From positions 62,001 through 126,000 of the forward strand of contig NZ_LGCI01000005.1 in the NCBI RefSeq assembly GCF_001281525.1: 64,000 nt of DNA, written 5' to 3'. This DNA is from Lysinibacillus macroides (GTDB lineage: Bacteria; Bacillota; Bacilli; Bacillales_A; Planococcaceae). How positions within the stretch are numbered: position 1 is the first letter of the stretch; each line of letters opens with the position of its first letter. Both the position numbers and the translations under genes were made by a program. Under the pieces are notes generated by a model, which did no database searches, was not told the origin of the DNA, and was given only the letters and a program-made list of their open reading frames with translations. Of the stretch, positions 26,506 through 35,449 are shown piece by piece.

Positions 26506-26550
26506 AAACAGGAATCGACTTTGTCAAAAGTTGGTTCCTGTTTTAATTTT
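26506..26550 (+). terminator. Terminator of yvlB
   Basis: AAACAGGAA (26506-26514) pairs with TTCCTGTTT (26535-26543), followed by TAATTTT. Confidence 0.75.
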
Positions 26551-26645
26551 GTCGAGCTTTCTTCACAACTATGACAAGGAAAAAACGAATTAGAAAGAAC
26601 TACCACGGATTGAAATGAAACTGTAATAAAAAAACAGAAATTGAG

Positions 26646-26654
26646 TGCTATAAT
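26646..26654 (+). promoter_or_regulatory. Extended -10 promoter of ftsEX
   Basis: TGCTATAAT: a perfect TATAAT (26649-26654) with the TGn extension. No good -35 is visible, which is usual for extended -10 promoters. It lies 50 bases before ftsE. Confidence 0.5.
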
Positions 26655-26703
26655 AGTAAAAGAAATACCTCTTACATAGATGAGAGTTTTAGGTGGTTTA
26701 ATC

Positions 26704-27390
26704 ATGATAGAAATGAAAAATGTGACAAAGAAATACCCAAATGGTGTTGTTGCGACAAATGGTATTTCCGTTAATATAAAGCAGGGTGAATTTGTTTATG
26801 TGGTTGGTCCAAGTGGTGCAGGTAAATCTACATTTATTAAATTGATGTATCGCGAAGAAAAGGCAACTTCAGGGCAAATTTTTGTTAATGGTATAGATTT
26901 AGCAACGTTAAAAGATAAGAAGGTACCTTTTTTGCGTCGTCAGCTTGGTGTTGTTTTCCAAGATTTTAAATTATTACCTCGTTTGAACGTATATGAAAAT
27001 ATAGCATTTGCCCTTGAAGTTATAGAGGAAAAACCAGAAGAAATACGTCGCCGAGTTATGGAAGTTTTAGAGCTTGTCGGATTAAAGCATAAAGCTAGAA
27101 TGTTCCCAAATGAGCTTTCGGGGGGAGAGCAACAGCGCGTATCAATTGCACGCTCGATTGTGAATGTTCCAAAAGTGGTGATTGCAGACGAACCAACAGG
27201 GAACCTTGACCCTGAAACATCATGGGAAATTATGAATTTATTTGAGGAAATTAATGCACGAGGAACAACAATTGTCATGGCAACGCATAATCGTGAAATT
27301 GTGAATACAATTCGTCGGCGTGTGATCGCTATTGAGGGCGGTTTAATTGTCCGTGATGAGCACGGAGGTGACTACGGTTATGACATTTAA
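26704..27390 (+). CDS. ftsE: Cell division ATP-binding protein FtsE
   Basis: A 228-residue ABC ATPase with Walker A GPSGAGKS (35-42), signature LSGGEQQRVSIARS, Walker B VVIADEPTGNLDP and the H-loop in MATHNREIV. With FtsX it forms a membrane complex that drives a peptidoglycan hydrolase rather than transporting a solute. I chose the ATG at 26704 (AGGTGG seven bases upstream) because it gives the standard length; an upstream in-frame ATG at 26680 lacks a site. It overlaps ftsX by 11 bases. Confidence 0.97.
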   Translation: MIEMKNVTKKYPNGVVATNGISVNIKQGEFVYVVGPSGAGKSTFIKLMYREEKATSGQIFVNGIDLATLKDKKVPFLRRQLGVVFQDFKLLPRLNVYENIAFALEVIEEKPEEIRRRVMEVLELVGLKHKARMFPNELSGGEQQRVSIARSIVNVPKVVIADEPTGNLDPETSWEIMNLFEEINARGTTIVMATHNREIVNTIRRRVIAIEGGLIVRDEHGGDYGYDI

Positions 27391-28264
27391 TACTGTAAAG
27401 CGACACTTCCGAGAAAGTATTAAATCACTTGGTCGAAATAGCTGGATGACTCTTGCATCCGTTAGTGCAGTAACCGTTACCCTCATATTAGTCGGCGTCT
27501 TTGCGCTGATTATGATGAACTTAAATAAAGTAGCGACTGATTTAGAAAATGATGTTGAAATTAAAGTATTAATTGATGAAACAGCAGATGAAGCAGCTGA
27601 ACAAGCGCTTGTTAAAAATCTTAAAACATGGGCAAGTATCTCAGAGGTCACCTATTCAACGAAAGAGGATGAGTTAAATAAGCTCGTGAAGGATTTTGGT
27701 GATGATTTTAAACTATTTGAGCAAAGTAACCCTTTACGCAACGTTATTTATGTAAAGGCCGCTGATCCTCAGCAAACAGCGAAGGTTGCGAAAGAGATTA
27801 ATAAGCATGATTATATATATGATGTGATGTATGGCGAAGGAAAAGTTGAAAAGCTATTTAACTTTTTAAATATTAGTCGTAATGTAGGAATCGTGCTAAT
27901 TTTAGGGTTATTATTTACAGCGATTTTCTTAATTTCAAATACGATTCGGATTACGATTATTGCGCGTCGAGATGAAATCGAAATTATGAAACTTGTAGGT
28001 GCCACGAATTCATTCGTGCGTATTCCATTTTTACTGGAAGGAATGTGGCTCGGAATTTTAGGTTCGATTATTCCGATTGCGGTTGTCACAACCCTTTACC
28101 ACAATATATATAAAATTATTGCACCTCGTTTACAGGGGGAGCTTATTCAATTACTGGATTTCTCTCCACTTGTGTATCAGGTGAGTGCTCTACTGCTACT
28201 TATTGGCGTATTAATAGGTATTTGGGGAAGCTTTATGTCAGTGCGTAAGTTTTTAAAAATTTAA
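27380..28264 (+). CDS. ftsX: Cell division protein FtsX
   Basis: A 294-residue permease-like partner of FtsE. One membrane segment near residues 22-45 (WMTLASVSAVTVTLILVGVFALIMM), an extracellular loop of about 120 residues, then three more membrane helices (about 165-290) typical of FtsX. The start ATG 27380 has GGAGGTGA eight bases upstream inside ftsE, so translation is coupled. The extracellular loop is the part that would grip the hydrolase encoded next door. Confidence 0.95.
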   Translation: MTFNTVKRHFRESIKSLGRNSWMTLASVSAVTVTLILVGVFALIMMNLNKVATDLENDVEIKVLIDETADEAAEQALVKNLKTWASISEVTYSTKEDELNKLVKDFGDDFKLFEQSNPLRNVIYVKAADPQQTAKVAKEINKHDYIYDVMYGEGKVEKLFNFLNISRNVGIVLILGLLFTAIFLISNTIRITIIARRDEIEIMKLVGATNSFVRIPFLLEGMWLGILGSIIPIAVVTTLYHNIYKIIAPRLQGELIQLLDFSPLVYQVSALLLLIGVLIGIWGSFMSVRKFLKI

Positions 28265-28343
28265 TTTGGGCGCTCTCATTATGCGCTAATCACAACGGAT
28301 ATTTGTGAATACAATGAATCCTAGGCGAAAGGGAGTTCGATCG

Positions 28344-29657
28344 GTGAGAAGTAAGGCGAAGAACACATGGAAAACACTTGCAGTAGCATCTGCTCTATTT
28401 CTTTTTATCCAAACTCCATCAGCATACGCAACAAGTTTGTCGGATTTAAAAGAAGAAAAAAAACAAATTGAAACAAAGAAAAATGAGTTAAATTCATCCA
28501 TTGGCAATAAGTCAAATGCAATTTCTGCTAACCAGGAAAAGCAACAAAAAATCTTAGATCAAATTCAAGCATTAAACGCTGAAATCGACAAAACAAATAG
28601 CAATATTAAAAATGTAGAAGCCGAGATTCATACAACAAATGAGGAAATTAAAAAATTAGAAGCATCTATTCAAGAGCTTCTACATAAAATTGAAGAGCGG
28701 GATTTATTGCTAGAGGAGCGTGCACGTGCGATTCAAGCGGGTGGCTCTGTTAGTTATTTAGATGTGTTATTAGGTTCCAATAGTTTTGTAGACTTTATTG
28801 ATCGATTTTCTGCGGTCAATGCACTGCTAGAAGCAGATCGTCAAATTATCCAAGATCAAAAAGAGGATAAGCAAAAATTAGAGGAACAAAAGCAAAGTGT
28901 AGAAGAAAAGCGTAAAAAGTTGGAAGAGAAAAAAGCTGAGCTTGAGCGCTTAAAAAAATCTTTAGATAGTCAAAAAGCCGAGAAAAATAACTTGGTTGAT
29001 CAATTAGAAAAAGAGCAAGAAAAGTTGAAATCTGAAAAGGTATTACTTGAAAAAGAATATTCTGAGGCATTGGAAGTTAGTCAGGAATTACAAAATCAGA
29101 TTATTGCTGAGCAAAATCGCTTAGCTGAAATTGCTCGCCAGCAGGAAGCGAAACGTAAAGCAGCAGCCGCGGCGGCAGCGGCCGCAGCTGCTGCTAACAA
29201 TGCTAGCGGTGGTTCATCTGGCGTTATTGTGAACGCGCCTCAATCGAATGGTACTTGGATTAAGCCAACAAATGGTCGTTTAACATCACCTTATGGCTGG
29301 CGAAATATCGGAGCTGGCCCTGAATTCCACTATGGTGTCGACCTTGCCAATGCAACAGGCACACCAATTTGGGCGGCGGCTGAAGGTGTCGTTTCCTATG
29401 CAGCACCGCTTAGCTCTTATGGAAATGTTGTGATTGTGACACATTCAATTGATGGCCAAATTTATACAACTGTGTATGCACATCTAAGTGCATTTAATGT
29501 AAGTGTAGGGCAAGAGGTAACACAAGGTCAGCAAATTGCAGCGATGGGTAGCACAGGTCGCTCTACAGGCCCACATTTACACTTTGAGGTGCATATTGGT
29601 CCTTGGAAAGGGCAAGCTGTTGGTAGCGTAAATCCACTAAAATATATTCCGTTGTAA
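28344..29657 (+). CDS. Secreted M23 peptidoglycan hydrolase / FtsEX-activated coiled-coil protein
   Basis: A 437-residue exported protein: signal peptide (VASALFLFIQTPSAYA, about 12-30), a long coiled coil rich in Lys/Glu/Gln (about 35-265), a run of alanines as a flexible linker (about 276-288), and a LytM/M23 endopeptidase domain (about 310-437) with HYGVDL and GPHLHFEVH zinc ligands. This is the EnvC/PcsB-type architecture activated by FtsEX. I prefer the GTG at 28344, which has AAAGGGAG eight bases upstream; in-frame starts at 28305 and 28314 are weaker. It lies 79 bases after ftsX. B. subtilis uses CwlO instead, encoded elsewhere. Confidence 0.9.
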   Translation: MRSKAKNTWKTLAVASALFLFIQTPSAYATSLSDLKEEKKQIETKKNELNSSIGNKSNAISANQEKQQKILDQIQALNAEIDKTNSNIKNVEAEIHTTNEEIKKLEASIQELLHKIEERDLLLEERARAIQAGGSVSYLDVLLGSNSFVDFIDRFSAVNALLEADRQIIQDQKEDKQKLEEQKQSVEEKRKKLEEKKAELERLKKSLDSQKAEKNNLVDQLEKEQEKLKSEKVLLEKEYSEALEVSQELQNQIIAEQNRLAEIARQQEAKRKAAAAAAAAAAAANNASGGSSGVIVNAPQSNGTWIKPTNGRLTSPYGWRNIGAGPEFHYGVDLANATGTPIWAAAEGVVSYAAPLSSYGNVVIVTHSIDGQIYTTVYAHLSAFNVSVGQEVTQGQQIAAMGSTGRSTGPHLHFEVHIGPWKGQAVGSVNPLKYIPL

Positions 29658-29665
29658 AGGGGACA

Positions 29666-29706
29666 GGGAGCTGTGCAAAAGACAAAGATCTTTTTGCACA
29701 GCTCTC
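29666..29706 (+). terminator. First terminator after the M23 gene
   Basis: GAGCTGTGCAAAA and TTTTGCACAGCTC form a 13-bp stem around GACAAAGATCT. Confidence 0.75.
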
Positions 29707-29746
29707 TTCTACTAATAACAATATGCTAAATAAGCTTGCTTGGTGT

Positions 29747-29790
29747 AAGAGTTTGTCCTAAGAGAAATTTTTTTGGACAAACTCTTTTTT
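29747..29790 (+). terminator. Second, tandem terminator
   Basis: AAGAGTTTGTCC (29747-29758) and GGACAAACTCTT (29775-29786) form a 12-bp stem followed by TTTT. Confidence 0.8.
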
Positions 29791-29889
29791 AAGGATTCTG
29801 ACTATTTTTTGAACACAGTGTGAAATATTCCTCTGCTAAACTATATCTATGCTATGCTGTAGCTATCTTTTAAGAGAGGATTTGTTGGT

Positions 29890-30510
29890 GTGATTAATAC
29901 AGAGTGGTATACAATTCGAGCACTAACATTACCAGCAACAGCAGTTGCCTTACTATATACTTTTTTAATCGTCTGGCTTATATTGCGATTACAATTTTCA
30001 AAAAAATATGCAGAGATCTATGCAGATGCTGTTTTTACATTTATGATCGTGTGGAAATTTAGCTTATTTTTCACTGATTTCAAAGCGGTTATTGCCCAGC
30101 CAATTTCTTTATTATATTTTAATGGAGGAACAATAGGCGTTTTTCTGGGCGTGTTAGCAGCATTATGGCAAGTATGGCGGAAAAAAGCTGTGGTAGTAGA
30201 TCTAAAAGCATATTGCTGGGCAATGGTATTGACCCAATCGATTTACCAATGGTTTGCCGTATTATTGAATAATAATTCAGTGATAGGTGAAGTGATGACA
30301 TTAGTAGTGCTAAGTTTATTAACTATTTTCATACTATGGAAACTAACAGCACTGAAACAGTCATTATTACTGTATACAGTTGGCTTTATCCTCGTTGCCT
30401 TCTTTCAACCATTAGGGATATGGCAAACCGCTGTAGGTGTCAGCCTCTTACTACTTTGTATGGGGATTGTCATTCACCACAATGAGAACAATGCAGGAGG
30501 GAAAGCATGA
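29890..30510 (+). CDS. Integral membrane protein of unknown function, paired with a TlpA-like protein
   Basis: A 206-residue very hydrophobic protein with about six membrane helices (for example residues 12-34, 47-64, 76-95, 110-128, 137-154 and 160-190). No motif I recognise. It begins with GTG 29890 after AGAGGATTTG. Its stop overlaps the next start by four bases (ATGA), so it is translationally coupled to a membrane-tethered thioredoxin-fold protein. That pairing suggests a redox or thiol-related membrane partner (in the way CcdA-type proteins pass electrons to ResA), but it lacks the two conserved membrane cysteines expected of CcdA, so I make no functional claim. Confidence 0.65.
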   Translation: MINTEWYTIRALTLPATAVALLYTFLIVWLILRLQFSKKYAEIYADAVFTFMIVWKFSLFFTDFKAVIAQPISLLYFNGGTIGVFLGVLAALWQVWRKKAVVVDLKAYCWAMVLTQSIYQWFAVLLNNNSVIGEVMTLVVLSLLTIFILWKLTALKQSLLLYTVGFILVAFFQPLGIWQTAVGVSLLLLCMGIVIHHNENNAGGKA

Positions 30511-31094
30511 AAAAAAATATTGGGCTATTGATTGTTGTGCTTTTAGTAGTTGCGATGGTTGGTACATATGTGAAACAGCAAATTGATGAGGAGCGCGCTA
30601 TTGACAAGTCGGCTCTTGGAAAGGATATGGAAGAGCGCAACATTGGTTTAAAAGATGGTGATACCCCACCTGATTTTACATTAACAAGCTTGGATGGAAA
30701 AGATGTGACATTGAGTAAGCTTCGCGGAAAAAAAGTGGTATTAAATTTCTGGGCAACGTGGTGTCCACCATGTAAAGCTGAAATGCCACATATGCAAAAC
30801 TTTTATGATCAATTTGCGGAAGAAAAAAATGTTGAAATTATAGCGGTCAATTTAACAGCAGAGGAACGTGATGTGACTGCTGATGCCAAGGTAGATACGG
30901 TTATGACCTTTAGAGATAGTTTTGAGCTAACATTTCCAATTTTATTGGATCCTGACAATTTAACTGGCTCTGACTATCAAATTATTACCATTCCAACAAC
31001 ATATTTTATTAATTCCAACGGTTATATTCAACATGCTGTTAAAGGACCAATGGATATGGATATGCTAACAGGGTATGTCGATGCACTCGATTAG
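30507..31094 (+). CDS. Membrane-anchored TlpA/ResA-type thiol-disulfide oxidoreductase
   Basis: A 195-residue protein. An N-terminal membrane anchor (about 4-22) is followed by a redoxin domain with DFTLTSLDGKDVTLSKLRGK and the catalytic NFWATWCPPCKAEMP (Cys86-Pro-Pro-Cys89) and the cis-Pro region ITIPTTYFIN. Such proteins reduce disulfides on the outer face of the membrane, for example apocytochrome c haem sites, or in spore-related processes. It overlaps the membrane protein gene upstream by four bases. The substrate is not evident. Confidence 0.88.
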   Translation: MKKNIGLLIVVLLVVAMVGTYVKQQIDEERAIDKSALGKDMEERNIGLKDGDTPPDFTLTSLDGKDVTLSKLRGKKVVLNFWATWCPPCKAEMPHMQNFYDQFAEEKNVEIIAVNLTAEERDVTADAKVDTVMTFRDSFELTFPILLDPDNLTGSDYQIITIPTTYFINSNGYIQHAVKGPMDMDMLTGYVDALD

Positions 31095-31103
31095 TTTAGA
31101 AAG

Positions 31104-31144
31104 ATCTGCTCGTTTCTATTATGTAGAAGCGAGCAGATTTTTTT
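31104..31144 (+). terminator. Terminator of the TlpA-like gene
   Basis: ATCTGCTCGTTTCTA pairs with TAGAAGCGAGCAGAT (one mismatch) then seven Ts. Confidence 0.88.
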
Positions 31145-31289
31145 ATGTAGAGGATATGGGGAAGAGGCACGAAGCCAAGCGCAACACTTGCGCCTTAAAG
31201 CTAATACCCGCACTTTACAAATTTGCCATGTAATCTTGTATGTTTGAAAAAATAGTGTCATACAGTAAAAGAGACGGAGGAGGGAAGGT

Positions 31290-32732
31290 TTGCGCAAAAT
31301 AACGGCTGGAATCGGAGTTCTCATTAGTAGTTTAGTGGTAGGCAGTGGAATTTATTTTGATTGGTTTACGCTGGGCGATAAAAAGGAGCCCGTTACGGAG
31401 GTTGATACCATTGATGAAGCAATGACATTAATTGAAGAAAAATCAGTATATAGCACCAAAAAGGATGTCTTGGTGGAAGGGGCACTACGTGGGATGGCTG
31501 AAGCTATTAAAGATCCTTATAGCACCTATTACACTAAGGAAGAGGCTGAGCAACATCGGCAAATGCTAGCTGAGGAAAGAGTGGGGATTGGGATTGAGTT
31601 AACAGAAAATAAAGGCAAATTTATTGTCGTGTCTCCTGTGCGCTCATCTCCGGCAGAGAAGGCAGGAATGCGTTCACTTGATGAAATTGTACAAGTAGAT
31701 GGTGTTCGTGTAGATGGTAAAACGATGAGTGAATTAATGCATTTAATTCAAGGTGAAAAGGGAACAAAGGTAACAATTGTGGTCTATCGTCCAAGTGAGG
31801 ATAAGCATATTAAAATGACGATGGAACGCGCTGCTATTTCTAATAAAACTGTATCAAGTGAGGTTGTGAAGATTGAGGATACAGCAATTGGTTATGTAGA
31901 AATTTCCCTTTTTGGTGAAAAAACAGCGAACGAATGGGTTGCTGAAACAAGTAAACTACTGCGCAAAGATGTGGAGGGAATTGTGATTGACGTGCGTGAT
32001 AATCCAGGTGGGTATTTACATAGCGTTGCAGCGCTACTAAGCACAGTGTTGGAAAATGGCAAGGTGTTTGCATATATGCAAAATGCAGAAGGTGCTATGG
32101 AACCCTTAAAAACGCAAACAAAGGGCTTCGATGAGAAATATTTAGAAACTATGAATAAAATTCCAATTGTTGTCTTACAAAATCAAGGCAGTGCTTCAGC
32201 TAGTGAAGTATTAAGTGGCGCTTTAAAGGGCTGGGGCCGTGCTTCACTTGTTGGTGTTAAAAGTTTTGGGAAAGGAACCGTACAGGAATCCTGGTCGCTT
32301 ACGAATGGTGGTGAGTTGAAGTTATCAACGAATAAATGGTTAACTCCAAAACGAGAATGGATTCATGGGCAGGGCATTGAGGCAAGCTTAGTGATCGAGC
32401 AAAATGAATTATTTGCTTTCCAGTTACATCCATTAACAGGGAAGTTTAAAGTAGGTGATATGAGCGAGGAAATTGCCTATTCACAAAATGCTTTGCAAAA
32501 GCTTGGCTATCAAATTGATCGTTTAGATGGCTATATGGATGACACAACGGCTGAGGCTGTGAATCTCTATCGTAAACAAAAAAAATTAGAACAAGCAGAA
32601 GGTGAATTTTATATGGACACAACTTTCTTTAATAGTTTAAATGAAACATTAAAAAATTATAAGACAGATCGTCAACATGACCAGCAGTTCCAAATGGCCA
32701 CTAGCTTTTTACTGCATACAATTGAGCAATAG
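31290..32732 (+). CDS. ctpB: Carboxyl-terminal processing protease (CtpB-like, S41)
   Basis: A 480-residue exported protease: N-terminal signal anchor (about 4-23), PDZ domain (about 95-180; GIGIELTENKG, SPAEKAGM), S41 protease core with catalytic Ser in NQGSASASEVLSGAL and Lys in GVKSFGKGTVQ, and a C-terminal peptidoglycan-binding-like module (about 395-440; ALQKLGYQIDRLDGYMD). In B. subtilis CtpB cleaves SpoIVFA during sporulation. The start is TTG 31290 with GGAGGAGGGAAGG upstream; it is the only start in frame that keeps the signal anchor intact. Its location after ftsEX and before minJ matches B. subtilis order. Confidence 0.9.
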   Translation: MRKITAGIGVLISSLVVGSGIYFDWFTLGDKKEPVTEVDTIDEAMTLIEEKSVYSTKKDVLVEGALRGMAEAIKDPYSTYYTKEEAEQHRQMLAEERVGIGIELTENKGKFIVVSPVRSSPAEKAGMRSLDEIVQVDGVRVDGKTMSELMHLIQGEKGTKVTIVVYRPSEDKHIKMTMERAAISNKTVSSEVVKIEDTAIGYVEISLFGEKTANEWVAETSKLLRKDVEGIVIDVRDNPGGYLHSVAALLSTVLENGKVFAYMQNAEGAMEPLKTQTKGFDEKYLETMNKIPIVVLQNQGSASASEVLSGALKGWGRASLVGVKSFGKGTVQESWSLTNGGELKLSTNKWLTPKREWIHGQGIEASLVIEQNELFAFQLHPLTGKFKVGDMSEEIAYSQNALQKLGYQIDRLDGYMDDTTAEAVNLYRKQKKLEQAEGEFYMDTTFFNSLNETLKNYKTDRQHDQQFQMATSFLLHTIEQ

Positions 32733-32830
32733 CAAGAAAAACGTCTTTCTATGAGTTTGTACTACGCAAGACTGTAGTCGTTTGATACAATAAATTCATA
32801 GCATGTAACATAGAAATGGCGGGTGTTCGT

Positions 32831-34012
32831 ATGGTTAGTGATATATTTATAGAGATTGTAACAGCGATTGGCCGCTTTTTACTCAACCCGTTATTATATA
32901 TAGCCATTATATTTGCTATTTTATTAGGGTATCGTCGTGTTAAACAGGAGCGTAACTATTTTAATAGACGAATTATTTGGGGCTGGACGGAGTTAATCGG
33001 ACAATGGAAAGAGGGCTGGCTGTATGCACTGATTATTTCCTTTATCAGTATTGTAGCGGGACTAACTGTACCCAACGTATTTTTAATGATGTTAATAGTG
33101 GTCTCCGTAGTAGCATTGGTATTGTATGTTATCAACGCTTTGTCACCTGTTTTGACAATGGGTGTTGCAACGCTTGCAGTATGGGCGATGTTTTACTATG
33201 ATTGGACTTTTTCTTGGTGGAAAATTTCCTTGGAGGGTGTCAATGTCATAGACGGAGCCATTGTAGCAATCACTATTATTGTAGGTCTTAGTGTGATTGC
33301 AGAAGGGCTTCTTATTCGACGAGCAGCGCTAAAGGTAGCAACGCCTAGTATTGAAAAAACAAAACGAGGTATGCAGGCAATTGTCTATCGCACAAGAAAT
33401 GTCTGGATGTTACCCATTTTCTTTGTGATGCCTGGTGATACGATTGCTGCGGCATTACCATACTGGCCACAATTTACAATTGGAGAGAATAGCTTTGCGC
33501 TTGTGTTGTTCCCTCTTGTTATCGGTTTTTCAAAGCTTACAAGAAAAGATTTGCCAGCTTTAGTATTCCCTAAAATTGGCCGCTCTGTATTATTACTAGG
33601 GCAGCTCATTTTACTTGGTGGACTGGCTGCTTATTTTGAGCCATTGATCGCTTTGACCACACTTGCACTGGGAGCAATCAGTCGTATTAGTATCTCTATT
33701 TATTACGCATGGCAGGATAAAACCGATCATTATGCAATAGCACCCAGTACAAAGGGGGCTGTGATTGCAGCGGTTCTGCCCGATTCACCAGCTGAAAAAA
33801 TGGGTTTACTTGCTGGTGAATGTATTTGCAAAGTAAATGGAGTAGCGATTTTTACAGAAAACGAGCTATATGAAGCTTTGCAATTAAATGCGGCACATTG
33901 TCGCCTAGAAGTGTTAGATCGCAACAATGAAATTCGTTTAACACAGCATGTCATTTATAGTAATGATCATTACCGTATTGGATTACTACTAGCTGAGCCG
34001 AGGGATGTATAA
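32831..34012 (+). CDS. minJ: MinJ-like polar/division-site membrane protein with PDZ domain
   Basis: A 393-residue protein with about eight membrane helices in the first 290 residues and a C-terminal cytoplasmic PDZ domain (about 300-385; GAVIAAVLPDSPAEKMGLLAGECICKVNG is interrupted here only by quotation). B. subtilis MinJ (formerly YvjD) has this architecture and length, links DivIVA to MinD, and lies beside ctpB; identification rests on architecture and position. I prefer the ATG at 32831 with GGCGGGTG upstream over an ATG at 32816. It overlaps csbA by one base. Confidence 0.75.
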   Translation: MVSDIFIEIVTAIGRFLLNPLLYIAIIFAILLGYRRVKQERNYFNRRIIWGWTELIGQWKEGWLYALIISFISIVAGLTVPNVFLMMLIVVSVVALVLYVINALSPVLTMGVATLAVWAMFYYDWTFSWWKISLEGVNVIDGAIVAITIIVGLSVIAEGLLIRRAALKVATPSIEKTKRGMQAIVYRTRNVWMLPIFFVMPGDTIAAALPYWPQFTIGENSFALVLFPLVIGFSKLTRKDLPALVFPKIGRSVLLLGQLILLGGLAAYFEPLIALTTLALGAISRISISIYYAWQDKTDHYAIAPSTKGAVIAAVLPDSPAEKMGLLAGECICKVNGVAIFTENELYEALQLNAAHCRLEVLDRNNEIRLTQHVIYSNDHYRIGLLLAEPRDV

Positions 34013-34233
34013 TGGATGTTTTTGGGAAAATGATGCTAGCACTCTTCATCCCTGCCTTGCTTGTGTTATTGTTTACAAGAATAACGTATAATCGCTATAT
34101 TGCCTTAGCCTTAGCCATTGCCCTGATCGCAGCCTCTGTTTATGCAGGCTATACATCTCCATCTATTATTTTTATAATTGATGCTTTTTCATTAACAATA
34201 GGCTTTTGGTTGGCAAGTAAAATGAGGAAATAA
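34012..34233 (+). CDS. csbA: CsbA-family small membrane protein
   Basis: A 73-residue protein with two to three membrane helices: MLALFIPALLVLLFTRITYNRYIALA then YTSPSIIFIIDAFSLTIGFWLAS. It matches by eye the general-stress protein CsbA of B. subtilis (LFTRVTFN, LDVVSL). Its function is unknown. The start overlaps the minJ stop (TAATG), implying coupled expression. B. subtilis csbA lies next to uvrBA; here the two are about 9 kb apart. Confidence 0.75.
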   Translation: MDVFGKMMLALFIPALLVLLFTRITYNRYIALALAIALIAASVYAGYTSPSIIFIIDAFSLTIGFWLASKMRK

Positions 34234-34236
34234 AGG

Positions 34237-34272
34237 AGTCAGTCCTATCTTAGTGATGGGACTGACTTTTTT
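34237..34272 (+). terminator. Terminator of the minJ-csbA unit
   Basis: AGTCAGTCC (34237-34245) / GGACTGACT (34259-34267) then TTTTTT. It also faces the end of azlD on the other strand. Confidence 0.88.
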
Positions 34273-34597
34273 ACATAAAGAATCGCACAGCTGCCATTAT
34301 TATAACCCCTGCAACAACTGTAATAGATAAACTTTTTGTCAGCAATGCAATGATTAAGGTAGGCACAAATGTGATAAAAATAGGCCAATCCAGTGTGACG
34401 ACTTGACCACTTTCTGCATCTAATAAATTTTCGATGACAAGGGCACTTAAGATACACACTGGAATAAAGCTAAGCCATTTCAGAACAACATCTGGCAGTA
34501 TAACACTGCGTACAAAGATAAATGGAATAACACGTGGCAGCCATGTAACAACTGCACAGCCAATAATAAGCCATACCATATAAGAGGTTGTTGTCAT
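34271..34597 (-). CDS. azlD: AzlD-family branched-chain amino acid export subunit
   Basis: A 108-residue membrane protein with four hydrophobic helices; GCAVVTWLPRVIPF and the late LTKSLSITVVAGV are typical of AzlD. With AzlC it forms an exporter of branched-chain amino acids or their analogues. Its start overlaps the azlC stop by four bases (ATGA), indicating coupled synthesis of the two subunits. Confidence 0.88.
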   Translation of the reverse strand: MTTTSYMVWLIIGCAVVTWLPRVIPFIFVRSVILPDVVLKWLSFIPVCILSALVIENLLDAESGQVVTLDWPIFITFVPTLIIALLTKSLSITVVAGVIIMAAVRFFM

Positions 34598-35325
34598 TTA
34601 TCCGTCACCACCCCAATTGTTGCAACAATGACCGTTGCTAATAGAACTGCTACATGGGAAGGAACTACATAGGAGAGGCCGTACATAATGAGTGCCATAT
34701 AGCCGATTAACTTAATATAGTGCATAATTTTGCTTTTCCCAACACTGCTTAATTGCAGAACTAACAGAGCAATAAACATCGCAATTAACGCAAAGTCCAA
34801 TCCCCATTGTTCAGGATTTGCGACCCACTGTCCTAAAAAGGCACCTGCCACGCAGGAAAGAATCCAGAAAGTGTAGGCTGTTATATTTAGCCCATCCATC
34901 CATTTACCGTGTAATTTACCTGTTTGCATTTGTTTCGTTACAGCTACCCCAAAGGTTTCATCTGTTAATAATGTTCCGAACCCAACATTTCTTAGCATGG
35001 AGTAGCGCGTAAAATGGGGAGCTAATGTTAAACTCATTAATAAATGACGTAGATTGACCACAAAAATGGTTACAATAATAGCAGAAGCAGGACTGCTCGT
35101 TAAAAGAAGTGCACAAAAGATAAATTGTGCAGAGCCTGCATAAACAAGAATTGTTAAAAGGGCAATTTCGAGTACAGATAGCCCTGAAGCGGAACCTACA
35201 ACGCCAAATGCAAGTCCTATACTAATATAGCCAAGTAAAGTGGGAATACAATCCTTCACACCTTGTAAAAAGCTGTTATTAAGAGAGTTTGTTGTTTCAT
35301 GATGAGGCTCTGTTGTACTTGTCAT
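34594..35325 (-). CDS. azlC: AzlC-family branched-chain amino acid permease
   Basis: A 243-residue protein with about seven membrane helices. Family motifs GVKDCIPTLLGYISIGLAFGVVG (cut here to GYISIGLAFGVVG) and NLRHLLMSLTLAPH are visible. It is the large subunit of the AzlCD exporter. I chose the start ATG at 35325 (MTSTTEPHH) with AAAGGATGACC upstream; an upstream in-frame ATG at 35355 is poorly placed. It is transcribed divergently from a HTH-cupin regulator. Confidence 0.9.
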   Translation of the reverse strand: MTSTTEPHHETTNSLNNSFLQGVKDCIPTLLGYISIGLAFGVVGSASGLSVLEIALLTILVYAGSAQFIFCALLLTSSPASAIIVTIFVVNLRHLLMSLTLAPHFTRYSMLRNVGFGTLLTDETFGVAVTKQMQTGKLHGKWMDGLNITAYTFWILSCVAGAFLGQWVANPEQWGLDFALIAMFIALLVLQLSSVGKSKIMHYIKLIGYMALIMYGLSYVVPSHVAVLLATVIVATIGVVTDK

Positions 35326-35356
35326 AAATAGGTCATCCTTTCTTAAAAAAATCAAT

Positions 35357-35408
35357 GTATACTATTGATAGAATAGTTAGATAGTTAGATGTGTTTATTA
35401 AAGTATAC
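35357..35408. promoter_or_regulatory. Shared azlC / HTH-cupin control region with repeated GTATAC
   Basis: Two GTATAC palindromes (35357-35362 and 35403-35408) and a direct repeat TAGTTAGATAGTTAGAT between them lie in the divergent promoter region. They are candidate operators for the HTH-cupin regulator; this is position-based inference. Confidence 0.3.
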
Positions 35409-35449
35409 ATATGTCTGATAAAATAAACAATAGAGATTGGTGAATAGCA

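Noticed and set aside
29160..29205. GC-rich simple repeat possibly acting as a regulatory element
   Set aside because: It is the alanine-codon run of the linker in the M23 hydrolase, in frame with the protein.
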